Shown: positions 1-6,215 of the stretch, piece after piece
How positions within the stretch are numbered: position 1 is the stretch's first letter
Layout: every line of letters starts with the position of its first letter
Assembly: GCA_905209765.1 (NCBI GenBank)
Contig: CAJLUE010000058.1
Span: forward strand, 1 to 11,085
Direction: 5' to 3'
Origin: an uncultured Collinsella sp.
Lineage (GTDB): Bacteria; Actinomycetota; Coriobacteriia; Coriobacteriales; Coriobacteriaceae
DNA length: 11,085 nucleotides
Translations under genes and position numbers: made by a program
Notes under the pieces: generated by a model
The model's database searches: none
Seen by the model: only the letters and a program-made list of their open reading frames with translations
Told to the model about the DNA's origin: nothing

Positions 1-14
1 TGCAGATGTCATGT

Positions 15-91
15 GGCCCGTTCGTCTAGCGGTTTAGGACGCCGCCCTCTCAAGGCGGAGATCACCAGTTCGAATCTGGTACGGGCTACCA
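15..91 (+). tRNA. tRNA-Glu (anticodon CTC), copy 1
   Basis: The sequence folds as a full cloverleaf. The acceptor stem GGCCCGT pairs with ACGGGCT, with a G-U at the first pair. The anticodon stem CCGCC/GGCGG carries the loop CTCTCAA, giving anticodon CTC, which reads GAG (Glu). The T-arm ACCAG/CTGGT has the loop TTCGAAT. Discriminator A is followed by an encoded CCA at 89-91. No promoter is visible in the 14 bases before it, so transcription probably starts outside the window. It is followed after 22 nt by an identical second copy, so the two are probably processed from one transcript. Confidence 0.97.
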
Positions 92-113
92 CTTCTTTTC
101 TGCTGAGGCTTAT

Positions 114-190
114 GGCCCGTTCGTCTAGCGGTTTAGGACGCCGCCCTCTCAAGGCGGAGATCACCAGTTCGAATCTGGTACGGGCTACCA
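114..190 (+). tRNA. tRNA-Glu (anticodon CTC), copy 2
   Basis: This copy matches the tRNA-Glu(CTC) gene 99 nt upstream over its full 77 nt, including the encoded CCA at 188-190. The acceptor, D, anticodon (CTC) and T arms are all intact. The spacer between the copies (92-113) is short, pyrimidine-rich and lacks a clear promoter, which points to co-transcription. An intrinsic terminator begins 10 nt after the CCA end. Confidence 0.97.
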
Positions 191-200
191 TTAATCTGAG

Positions 201-231
201 ACCCGGACTTCTCACGGAAGTCCGGGTTTTT
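201..231 (+). terminator. Intrinsic terminator of the tRNA-Glu pair
   Basis: A perfect 11-bp stem, ACCCGGACTTC (201-211) with GAAGTCCGGGT (217-227), closes a 5-nt loop and runs into a T tract (227-231). This is a textbook Rho-independent terminator on the + strand. It separates the tRNA pair from the next protein gene. Confidence 0.92.
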
Positions 232-280
232 AATTTCCGAACAAACCATCTGCAATTCCCATTTGGCCCATAGCTTTACG

Positions 281-308
281 TTCTGCTTGTGGCCCTTGCG
301 GGTACAAT
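281..308 (+). promoter_or_regulatory. Probable promoter of the flippase-like gene
   Basis: TACAAT at 303-308 is a good -10 hexamer. A weak -35 match (TTCTGC, 281-286) lies 16 bp upstream. The site falls after the tRNA terminator and about 34 bp before the start codon, as expected for an independently transcribed gene. The -10 is convincing; the -35 is only a poor match. Confidence 0.45.
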
Positions 309-341
309 ATGCAAGATATTTGAACGGTCAGAAGGAGCCTC

Positions 342-1646
342 ATGAAGGAGTCCTCTCAGCATACTTCTAAGCCCCAGGTCGAGGTTGAGTCCTCGGGCGG
401 CGATGACAACAAGGGTGCACGTCGCGGTGCCATTTTTATCGGCGTCGTGCTGGTTGGCTATATCGTTTATCTGATTGTGACCGGTCAGATGGGTCAGTTC
501 TGGGCTGCCATGTCGAGCGTCCAGGCGCCGTGGCTCGTTGCTGCATGCTTCTGCATGTTCCTGTACCTGTTCTTTGGCATCGTGGCGTACGCGATTGCTG
601 TCTGGCTCGACCCCAATTCGCCCGTCGGCATTCGCGACCTGATCTCGGTCGAGGCGAGCGGTATCTTCTTTGGCAACCTGACGCCCATGATGATGGGCTC
701 CACGCCTGCCCAGATCTACCGCCTGACCAAGGCAGGCCAAAACGTCGGCGAGGCCGGTGCCACACAGTTCACGCGCTTTATCGTGTATCAGTTTGGCCTC
801 GTTGCCTGGGGCGCCATTCTGCTGCTTGCCCGCATGCCGTTTTTCGCCGAGCGCTATGGTGACATGACGCTGCTGTGCGTCTTTAGCTTTGGCGGCCACT
901 GCTGCATCCTGCTTGGCATCTTTGCCGTCGCGCTCATGCCCAAGACCGTCACGCGCGTCGCGCATTGCATCATCAATTGGCTCGAGCGCGTGGGTGTCTC
1001 GGCCACCAAGATCGAGGGCTGGCGTACGTTTGTCGACGGCGAAATCTACTCGTTCTCTGAGAAGTTCAAGCTTTCGGCCGGCCACTTTTCGTCCATGCTG
1101 CTCACGGTGGTCATCACCATGTTGCAACTCGCGTTTTTCTACCTCGTGCCGTATTTCCTGATGCTTGCCTTTGGCCACCACGAAGTTGACTTTTTCTCGG
1201 TCATGGCCGCGAGCGCCTTTGTTCAGCTCCTGAGCTCTGCTGTTCCCCTGCCCGGTGGCACCGGCGGCGCCGAGGGTGGCTTCGCGCTGTTCCTGGGTCA
1301 TTTCTTTGGATCGGCTTCGACCGCCGGTTATCTGCTGTGGCGCCTCATTACGTTTATCGCGCCGACCATTTTGGCCGCGCCCCTGCTGGGCCTTAAGAGC
1401 GCTCACAACGAGAGTATCCATGCACGCTGGGATCGCTTGATGCTCAAGCTCGGACGAACGCCTCAGACGTCCTCTAAGCCTGCAAAGCCCCATCCTGTGC
1501 ATGCGGTTACCGTGGATCCCAATCAGCATGCTCAGAAGGCTTCTGGGGCCGCCAAACCGGCACATAAGGCCTATGTGCGCCAGACAGGCGACGGCATCCG
1601 TGTGTCCCCGGCTGCTTTGAACAAAAAGAAACTACCTAAGGCGTAA
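342..1646 (+). CDS. Flippase-like polytopic membrane protein (LPG synthase TM / YbhN family)
   Basis: This 434-residue integral membrane protein belongs, by its motifs, to the lysylphosphatidylglycerol-synthase transmembrane (YbhN/UPF0104) superfamily. Members have been linked to lipid-linked substrate flipping or to the membrane half of MprF. The proposed activity is family knowledge and is not shown here. Hydrophobic helices occur at about residues 30-47, 63-88, 145-164, 175-199, 248-277, 285-303 and 327-350. The family signature PLPGGTGGAEGGF is at 302-314, and the conserved GNLTP segment begins at 111. There is no fused aminoacyl-transfer domain, so this is not a full MprF. Both ends are hydrophilic: about 28 acidic/polar residues at the N-terminus and a Lys/Pro/Ala-rich tail from about 365 to 434. 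The start is supported by GAAGGAG at 331-337. The gene ends in TAA followed at once by TAG. Confidence 0.85.
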   Translation: MKESSQHTSKPQVEVESSGGDDNKGARRGAIFIGVVLVGYIVYLIVTGQMGQFWAAMSSVQAPWLVAACFCMFLYLFFGIVAYAIAVWLDPNSPVGIRDLISVEASGIFFGNLTPMMMGSTPAQIYRLTKAGQNVGEAGATQFTRFIVYQFGLVAWGAILLLARMPFFAERYGDMTLLCVFSFGGHCCILLGIFAVALMPKTVTRVAHCIINWLERVGVSATKIEGWRTFVDGEIYSFSEKFKLSAGHFSSMLLTVVITMLQLAFFYLVPYFLMLAFGHHEVDFFSVMAASAFVQLLSSAVPLPGGTGGAEGGFALFLGHFFGSASTAGYLLWRLITFIAPTILAAPLLGLKSAHNESIHARWDRLMLKLGRTPQTSSKPAKPHPVHAVTVDPNQHAQKASGAAKPAHKAYVRQTGDGIRVSPAALNKKKLPKA

Positions 1647-1685
1647 TAGCTGGTCGTGCGTTCTTCATGTTGCCGGGCTTTTTTG
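1647..1685 (+). terminator. Weak candidate terminator after the flippase-like gene
   Basis: AGCTGG just after the stop can pair imperfectly with CCGGGCT (about 1673-1679, one bulge and one G-U), followed by a run of T (1679-1684). The T run is clear but the stem is weak, so termination may be partial, with read-through into the tetR-type gene. Confidence 0.35.
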
Positions 1686-1764
1686 TGCCGGATGGGGGAT
1701 AATCCTCTTACGTAGATTAACTCTCATCTGTTGATGAATGCTCGCATACCGGAGGGACACGTCC

Positions 1765-2376
1765 ATGGCCACCAGCAAACCGCGCCTCGATCGCCGCATC
1801 GTTCGCAGCCGCAATGCCATCCTTTCTGCGTTTGAGCGCCTGTTGATGGATAAGCCGCTTGCCGACATTACGGTGAGTGCTATCGCGCGTGAGGCAAATG
1901 TCGACCGCAAGACCTTTTACGTACACTTCGGTACGGTTGACGGCCTGCTCGATGCGATCGCCGTTGATGTGGTGGAGATGATTGCCGACTCGGTCGAGAA
2001 AACGCTTGCTTCCATGGACGGCGACACGAACGAGCGTGCCCTCGGAGCGGCGGCAACGTTTTTTAAGACCATCAACGAGGCACTTTGCAATAACCTCGTG
2101 CTCAATCGCCAGCTGATTGAAAACATCCCGCTCGACGATTTTATGACGCGTTTGCGCGTGCCGCTCGAGCACGAGATTGCCGAGCGCGACTTGCTGCCCG
2201 AGGGCCTAAAGGACGAGATGTTCGATTACTACCTGGCGTTTTTGCTGTCTGGTATTATCGGCATCTATCGCGCGTGGGCTTTGTCCGACGGCTCGGTTCC
2301 CATCGAGCGCGTCTCGGCGGTCGCCAACGACTTGACTCTTAATGGCCTGTCGAGCCTGGAGTCTCGCTTGGAATAG
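1765..2376 (+). CDS. TetR/AcrR-family transcriptional regulator
   Basis: This 203-residue TetR-type repressor has an N-terminal DNA-binding domain. The helix-turn-helix spans about residues 35-56 (from ITVSAIAREANV through the DRKTFYVHF recognition region) and closely fits the TetR consensus. The remaining 140 residues form the mostly helical ligand-binding and dimerisation domain, which is too variable to reveal a ligand. I chose the ATG at 1765 because GGAGG lies at 1751-1755 with 9-nt spacing. An in-frame ATG at 1738 would add nine residues but has no ribosome site and would place the GGAGG inside the gene. The target is unknown: the flippase-like gene upstream is the nearest candidate, then the exporter operon downstream. 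It lies 118 bp after the preceding gene and converges with the radical SAM gene. Confidence 0.9.
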   Translation: MATSKPRLDRRIVRSRNAILSAFERLLMDKPLADITVSAIAREANVDRKTFYVHFGTVDGLLDAIAVDVVEMIADSVEKTLASMDGDTNERALGAAATFFKTINEALCNNLVLNRQLIENIPLDDFMTRLRVPLEHEIAERDLLPEGLKDEMFDYYLAFLLSGIIGIYRAWALSDGSVPIERVSAVANDLTLNGLSSLESRLE

Positions 2377-2411
2377 ACCTTCTGGTGGCAACTGACCTTC
2401 TGTTGGCAACT
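2376..2411 (+). repeat. Two tandem 18-bp repeats just after the tetR-type gene
   Basis: GACCTTCTGGTGGCAACT (2376-2393) is followed directly by GACCTTCTGTTGGCAACT (2394-2411), with a single difference. The first unit begins on the last base of the TetR stop codon. Each unit ends in GGCAACT. The hexamer GCAACT within it is complementary to AGTTGC at the base of the hairpin element 22 nt downstream, so alternative pairing is possible. The function is unknown. Confidence 0.8.
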
Positions 2412-2432
2412 GCTTCCATCAGCTCCTTAATG

Positions 2433-2501
2433 AGTTGCGGTGAAATAGTGTCTGTTTTTGCTGGTAGAAGGCATAATCAGACACTATTTCACCGCAACTT
2501 A
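2433..2501 (+). repeat. Hairpin element, copy 1 (69 nt, + orientation)
   Basis: A perfect 22-bp inverted repeat has arms 2433-2454 and 2478-2499 and encloses a 23-nt loop (2455-2477). The arm starts AGTTGCGGTGAAATAG and the other arm ends with the reverse complement of that. A second copy on the other side of the radical SAM gene (4150-4216) in reverse orientation shares the outer 16 bases of both arms and 17 of 23 loop positions. It is therefore a dispersed repeat family and not a chance palindrome. No T tract follows, so it is not a classical intrinsic terminator. It lies 56 nt after the TetR stop. It could be a structured 3' UTR RNA, a REP/REPIN-like element or a MITE remnant. Confidence 0.9.
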
Positions 2502-2505
2502 GGGG

Positions 2506-2520
2506 ATATATGTCATATAT
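2506..2520. promoter_or_regulatory. Small AT-rich palindrome
   Basis: ATATATG and CATATAT flank a single central base, giving a perfect 7+1+7 dyad between the hairpin element and the terminator stem. It could be an operator-like site or simply AT-rich sequence. No gene starts nearby, which argues against a control role. Confidence 0.25.
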
Positions 2521-2521
2521 G

Positions 2522-2557
2522 GCGCGGGCGCCCCAAAATGCCTTGAGGCGCCCGCGC
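2522..2557. terminator. GC-rich hairpin, probable bidirectional terminator
   Basis: GCGCGGGCGCC (2522-2532) pairs perfectly with GGCGCCCGCGC (2547-2557) over 11 bp around a 14-nt loop. It sits between the convergent tetR-type and radical SAM genes, 26 bp after the latter's stop codon. On the + strand it is followed by a T-rich stretch (GTTTGTATTCT). On the - strand the downstream sequence is only AT-rich. Placement and stem strength support termination of one or both genes. Confidence 0.6.
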
Positions 2558-2583
2558 GTTTGTATTCTATCGATGATGTGCTA

Positions 2584-4017
2584 CTAGCAGTTTGATTTAA
2601 GCTTGCGGCCCTGCTTTTCAAACTTGTGCATATCGCTATCGGCCATGCCCTGTGTCATATCGTCATGGCGCTTGGTGTAGAGCGGATCTTTGGGGTCGTT
2701 CCAAATGCGCTCTGCCACGGATGACCAAGCTTTGGCGGCGGCACGGGTCTTCTCACGCAGTTGTTCGGGAGACTCCTTCTCTACCAAGTCGGTGCTCATG
2801 GCGCCTGCCTCTGCGACTATTTTGGGCAGCACATCGGGGTTCTCGAGCATGGGGCAAGGCTTGAGGTAGTTGTCGTTAAAAGGCTGGCCTTCGTAATACT
2901 TCATAAAGAGGGGAGAGCGAAGTGCGTCGAGCAGGCTTACGTCGTGGATATTGGCATTGGAGTAGTGAATGAAAACGCACGGCTCCACGTCTCCCGCCGC
3001 GTTGATATGTAGGTAGCGTCGCCCGCCGGCGATACAGCCGCCCACGAACTCACCGTCATTTTGGAAATCGAGGGTAAAGAGAGGCTTTTTCTCTCGCATC
3101 TCGCGAACAAAATGATACATGTGTTCGCGCTGCTCAGGCGTCGGCATAAGCTCGTTGGTGGCATTGCGGCCGACCGGCATAAAGTAGAAATACCAGCAGA
3201 AGAGCGCGCCCTCGCGAATCATCCAGTCCATGTTTTCCTCGGTGGCGACGGTATCGGCGTTGGCGCTGGTCCAGCACGTCGAGATTCCAAACGGCAGTTT
3301 TCGCTCACGCAAAAGTTTCATGGCGTGTTCGATCTTTTCGTACGTGCCCTCGCCACGGCGGGCGTTAGTGGTGTGCTCATTACCCTCGGCGCTGATGGCA
3401 GGGACAAAGTTTGCAACGCGGATCATGTCGTCACAGAACGCCTCGTCGATGAGCGTGGAATTGGTGAAGCAGAGAAACACGCAGTCCTGATGTTTTTCGC
3501 AAATTCTGATCAGGTCGTGCTTGCGGACGAGCGGCTCGCCGCCGGTATAGATGTAGATGTGCGTGCCGAGCTCTTTGCCCTGCGTGACGATAGAGTCGAT
3601 GTCATCGAAGGACAGATTCTGCTTATAGCCATACTCGGCGGCCCAGCAGCCCGTGCAATGCAGGTTACAGGCACTTGTGGGGTCGAGCAGGATGGCCCAC
3701 GGAATATTGCACTGGTATTTCTCGCGGTTCTTTTCCTGTTGGGGCCAAGCCAGCAGGTTGCCGTCGATTATAAGCGCCTTGAGCAACTTGGTGCGCATTT
3801 TGGGATTGAGGTCGAAGATGCGCATGATCAGGTCATACCAATTGCCGCGACTCTTGATGACGTTGGTAAACGCCTCGCGCTGTACGGGAAATACGCGATT
3901 GGGGACCAGTTTGTTTACGAGGTCCATGATTTTGTCAATGTTTTCTTTCGGGTTGTCGTCGAGATAATCGATGAGCTTGTTGAGCGCTGCACGCTCTGCT
4001 GACTGTGTAAGCGACAT
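2584..4017 (-). CDS. Radical SAM enzyme with SPASM/twitch-like C-terminal cysteines
   Basis: This 477-residue protein is a radical S-adenosylmethionine enzyme. The CX3CX2C cluster motif CNLHCTGC places C117, C121 and C124 as ligands of the SAM-binding [4Fe-4S] cluster, and the SAM-contacting YTGGEP motif is at 157-162. About 105 mostly helical residues precede the radical SAM barrel. After the barrel, cysteines at 328, 347 and 388 (contexts GGCIAGG, EPCVF, KPCPM) resemble a SPASM/twitch auxiliary cluster region. Such enzymes often act on peptides or other large substrates, but the substrate here is unknown. The ATG is supported by AAAGGA (4025-4030, 7-nt spacing). The gene is alone on its strand, between two inverted copies of a hairpin element, with its own promoter. 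I found no adjacent short ORF that looks like a peptide precursor. The enzyme class is certain; the reaction is not. Confidence 0.9.
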   Translation of the reverse strand: MSLTQSAERAALNKLIDYLDDNPKENIDKIMDLVNKLVPNRVFPVQREAFTNVIKSRGNWYDLIMRIFDLNPKMRTKLLKALIIDGNLLAWPQQEKNREKYQCNIPWAILLDPTSACNLHCTGCWAAEYGYKQNLSFDDIDSIVTQGKELGTHIYIYTGGEPLVRKHDLIRICEKHQDCVFLCFTNSTLIDEAFCDDMIRVANFVPAISAEGNEHTTNARRGEGTYEKIEHAMKLLRERKLPFGISTCWTSANADTVATEENMDWMIREGALFCWYFYFMPVGRNATNELMPTPEQREHMYHFVREMREKKPLFTLDFQNDGEFVGGCIAGGRRYLHINAAGDVEPCVFIHYSNANIHDVSLLDALRSPLFMKYYEGQPFNDNYLKPCPMLENPDVLPKIVAEAGAMSTDLVEKESPEQLREKTRAAAKAWSSVAERIWNDPKDPLYTKRHDDMTQGMADSDMHKFEKQGRKLKSNC

Positions 4018-4075
4018 GGGTATATCCTTTCACGTGTGTTTTGTGTGTGATAATACCCACTTGTGGATTAAACGA

Positions 4076-4105
4076 AGTATAAAGATTTGCAATGTGTCTA
4101 TTCAA
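4076..4105 (-). promoter_or_regulatory. Promoter of the radical SAM gene
   Basis: Reading the - strand, TTGAAT (4100-4105) and TATACT (4076-4081) are separated by 18 bp, a good sigma-70-type pair. The start codon lies about 58 bp downstream of the -10, leaving an untranslated leader that includes a GT/AC-rich stretch. This indicates transcription independent of the upstream exporter operon. Confidence 0.6.
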
Positions 4106-4107
4106 CG

Positions 4108-4120
4108 AATCAATTTGATT
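4108..4120. promoter_or_regulatory. Dyad immediately upstream of the radical SAM -35 box
   Basis: AATCAATTTGATT is a 6+1+6 perfect palindrome ending 3 bp upstream of the proposed -35 hexamer. Its position suits an activator or repressor site. No regulator is recognised by this motif, and AT-rich palindromes of this length also occur by chance. Confidence 0.3.
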
Positions 4121-4149
4121 TGGGGTGAAGCGTTATACCTGACGCTCTC

Positions 4150-4216
4150 TAAGTTGCGGTGAAATAGGGTCATATGGCCTTTTAGCAGCATAAACAGTCT
4201 CTATTTCACCGCAACT
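4150..4216 (-). repeat. Hairpin element, copy 2 (67 nt, - orientation)
   Basis: TAAGTTGCGGTGAAATAG (4150-4167) pairs perfectly with its reverse complement at 4201-4218, enclosing 33 nt. Read on the - strand it aligns with the copy at 2433-2501: the same outer arm bases, then CTG, then a loop with TGCTG, TA, AAGGC preserved. The inner stem is imperfect here (A-C and A-A mismatches), unlike the perfect first copy. It begins 14 nt after the stop codon of the MacB-type permease, so the exporter mRNA would end in or pass through it. There is no T tract, so it is not a simple Rho-independent terminator. Confidence 0.9.
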
Positions 4217-4230
4217 TATCTTGTGTTGGC

Positions 4231-5445
4231 TTACTGGTAGCGAAGGCATTCCACGGGGTCGAGCTTTGCGGCGCGGCGGGCGGGGTAGAAGCCGAAGATG
4301 ACGCCGATGCCGACGGAGACCGCAAAGGCCAGCAGCACCGTGGCGATCGAAAAACTCGGCGTAATGGTACCGCTGGCACCGAGCTCGCCGAGCACGCCGG
4401 AACCCGCGGCGAACATCGCGAGACCCCAGGCAAGCAGGTAGCCAATCAAAACACCCAGCAGGCCGCCGGTGATGCACAGCGCCGAGGATTCGGCCAAAAA
4501 CTGGGCGGTGATATCGCGTCGGCTTGCGCCCAGAGCGCGGCGGATACCGATCTCGCGGATGCGCTCAGTCACGTTGGTGAGCATCATGTTCATGATGCCG
4601 ATGCCGCCAACGAGCAGCGAAATGCTGGCAACGGCGCCCATGATGAGCGAGAACGCGCCCATAAAGGAATTGAGGGCGTCGATGGCGCTTTTCATGGAGG
4701 TTGCCGATACGCTGTCATATTTGTCGTCGTCCGCTATGCCCTTCATGCTGCGCACCTTGGATTCAATCGTCTTGCACAGCTCGTCCATGTCCGTGCCCTC
4801 GGCGGCGAGCGCCGTTACGCTGGGAAACGACGGGTTTTCGTCGCCAAAGAGGCCCGAGATGGTCTCGCGCGGCATGTATAGCGTGAGCGAGCCCATGGAG
4901 TCGTTTCCGCCGTCGATAACGCCGACAATCTGCACCTCGCCGTTCGACACCTTGATGGTCTTGCCGAGCGCGTCCTGCTCGTTGCCGTACAGCTGATCGG
5001 CGCCGCCACGGCTGATGAGCGCCACGCGTGCGCCAGATTGGGACTCGGCCTGGGTGTAGGTGCGCCCCGCGACGAGCTTGCTGGCGCCCACCGCGTCGAG
5101 CATGTCGCTATCGACGCCCTGCGCCATGACGGTATAGCTTTTGTCCCCGGCCTTGTACTCGGTATAGGCGCTGTCCACGATGCCGATCTGCTCGATCTGC
5201 GGCACCATCTTGCGAAGCTTCTCGACGTCCGATTCGGTGAGCTCTTGCGACGAATAAATCTGCACCATACGTGCGGCGTTGAGGCCCAGGCTGTTGACCA
5301 GGCTGTTTTGGATACCGCCGATAAGCGAGGTCATGGCAATGACGGAGGCGATGCCAATGACGATGCCCAGGATGGTGAGTAGGCTGCGTCCCTTGTTGGC
5401 CTCGAGGGAGTGAAGGGCTTCTTGGATAAGGTCGCGCGTGCTCAT
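4231..5445 (-). CDS. MacB-type ABC transporter permease
   Basis: This 404-residue FtsX/MacB-fold permease is the membrane component of an ABC exporter or mechanotransmission system. It has the typical layout. An N-terminal transmembrane helix spans about residues 21-45. A large extracellular MacB-PCD domain spans about 46-260. Three C-terminal helices lie at about 262-290, 320-348 and 365-388. The highly conserved family segment around GGIGIMNMM and REIGIRRALGA is at 280-307, the loop expected to contact the ATPase. There is no fused nucleotide-binding domain; that is the preceding gene. The start codon overlaps the ATPase stop by 4 bp (ATGA) and has AAGGAG at 5453-5458, so translation is coupled. 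The substrate cannot be read from the sequence; peptides, antibiotics or lipids are usual for the family. Confidence 0.93.
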   Translation of the reverse strand: MSTRDLIQEALHSLEANKGRSLLTILGIVIGIASVIAMTSLIGGIQNSLVNSLGLNAARMVQIYSSQELTESDVEKLRKMVPQIEQIGIVDSAYTEYKAGDKSYTVMAQGVDSDMLDAVGASKLVAGRTYTQAESQSGARVALISRGGADQLYGNEQDALGKTIKVSNGEVQIVGVIDGGNDSMGSLTLYMPRETISGLFGDENPSFPSVTALAAEGTDMDELCKTIESKVRSMKGIADDDKYDSVSATSMKSAIDALNSFMGAFSLIMGAVASISLLVGGIGIMNMMLTNVTERIREIGIRRALGASRRDITAQFLAESSALCITGGLLGVLIGYLLAWGLAMFAAGSGVLGELGASGTITPSFSIATVLLAFAVSVGIGVIFGFYPARRAAKLDPVECLRYQ

Positions 5446-6215
5446 GCCTTCACTCCTTTCGTCGGATTGGCGTCTGCGGAAATCATGGGCAGGTTATCAA
5501 TGGCGCCGCGCAGGGTCTGCGGCGCGTGCGCGATGTACGCGCCGTCGTGAATCTTGCCGTCGCGAATGGTTACGGCACGGTCGGCCTCGGCGGCAATGCC
5601 GGGATCATGCGTGATGAGCACGATGGTCTTGCCGCGTTCCTGGAGTTTGTGGAAGGTCTCCATCACGAGTGCTCCGGTGGCGGAGTCCAGGTTTCCCGTC
5701 GGCTCGTCCGCCAGGATGATGGGCGGGTCGTTGACGAGGGAGCGCGCGATGGCAACTCTCTGCATCTGTCCGCCCGAGAGCTCGGAGATGCGGTGGTCCC
5801 AGTGGTCGACCGGCAGCGTGACGGCTTGCAGCGCATGGACGGCGCGCATCTCACGCTGAGCCCGCGGCACGTTGGTGTACGACAGCGGCAGCATGACGTT
5901 TTCTATGACCGATAGGCGCGGCAGCAGGTTAAAGCTCTGAAAGACAAAGCCGATGCTCAGGGCGCGGACTTCGGTGAGCTCGTCATCGTCGAGCTCCGCC
6001 ACGTTGAGGCCCTGCAGGTAATAATCGCCTGCCGTCGGCTTGTCCAGGCAGCCCAGGATGTTCATGAGCGTTGACTTGCCCGAGCCCGAAGGGCCGGTAA
6101 TGGCCACGAACTCGCCGGGATTTACTGCCAGGCTCACGTTATGCAGGATATGGGCGCAGCCGGCCTCGCTCTCAAAAATGCGATGCACGTTGCGGATGTC
6201 GATGACGGGACGCAT
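5442..6215 (-). CDS. ABC transporter ATP-binding protein (MacB/LolD type)
   Basis: This 257-residue nucleotide-binding subunit powers the neighbouring exporter. All catalytic elements are intact: Walker A GPSGSGKST (41-49), Q-loop Q93, signature LSGGQ (146-150), Walker B IILADE (166-171) with catalytic E171, D-loop NLDS (175-178) and switch histidine H203. The sequence around the Q-loop and signature follows the MacB/LolD/FtsE group closely. About 30 residues beyond the usual ~225-residue domain form a C-terminal extension. Its ATG overlaps the stop codon of the membrane fusion protein gene by one base (TAATG), and its own stop overlaps the permease start by 4 bp. The three genes therefore form one translationally coupled operon. 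A GAGGG a few bases before the ATG, within the preceding gene, can serve as ribosome site. Confidence 0.95.
   Translation of the reverse strand: MRPVIDIRNVHRIFESEAGCAHILHNVSLAVNPGEFVAITGPSGSGKSTLMNILGCLDKPTAGDYYLQGLNVAELDDDELTEVRALSIGFVFQSFNLLPRLSVIENVMLPLSYTNVPRAQREMRAVHALQAVTLPVDHWDHRISELSGGQMQRVAIARSLVNDPPIILADEPTGNLDSATGALVMETFHKLQERGKTIVLITHDPGIAAEADRAVTIRDGKIHDGAYIAHAPQTLRGAIDNLPMISADANPTKGVKA

Noticed and set aside
9..273. Short repeated peptides on both strands over the start of the window
   Set aside because: They are translations of the two tRNA genes; the internal peptide repeat simply reflects the tandem tRNA copies.
276..1565. 429-residue open frame on the - strand opposite the flippase-like gene
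   Set aside because: It is antisense to a clearly membrane-protein gene with family motifs and a ribosome site. Its own product is low-complexity Arg/His/Ala-rich, as expected from a GC-rich shadow frame.
1738..1764. Earlier ATG for the TetR-type regulator
   Set aside because: No ribosome site precedes it, and a clear GGAGG lies between it and the ATG at 1765.
3061..4002. 313-residue open frame on the + strand inside the radical SAM gene
   Set aside because: It overlaps the real gene completely and shows no domain; the opposite frame has the CX3CX2C motif and a ribosome site.
2433..4218. CRISPR array or insertion sequence suggested by the repeats
   Set aside because: There are only two copies, 1.7 kb apart and in opposite orientation, with no transposase gene, no regular spacers and no obvious target-site duplication at the flanks.
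4018..4230. RiPP precursor peptide gene for the radical SAM enzyme
   Set aside because: I found no short frame with a ribosome site and leader/core character here or in 2377-2583; these gaps are filled by the promoter and hairpin elements.
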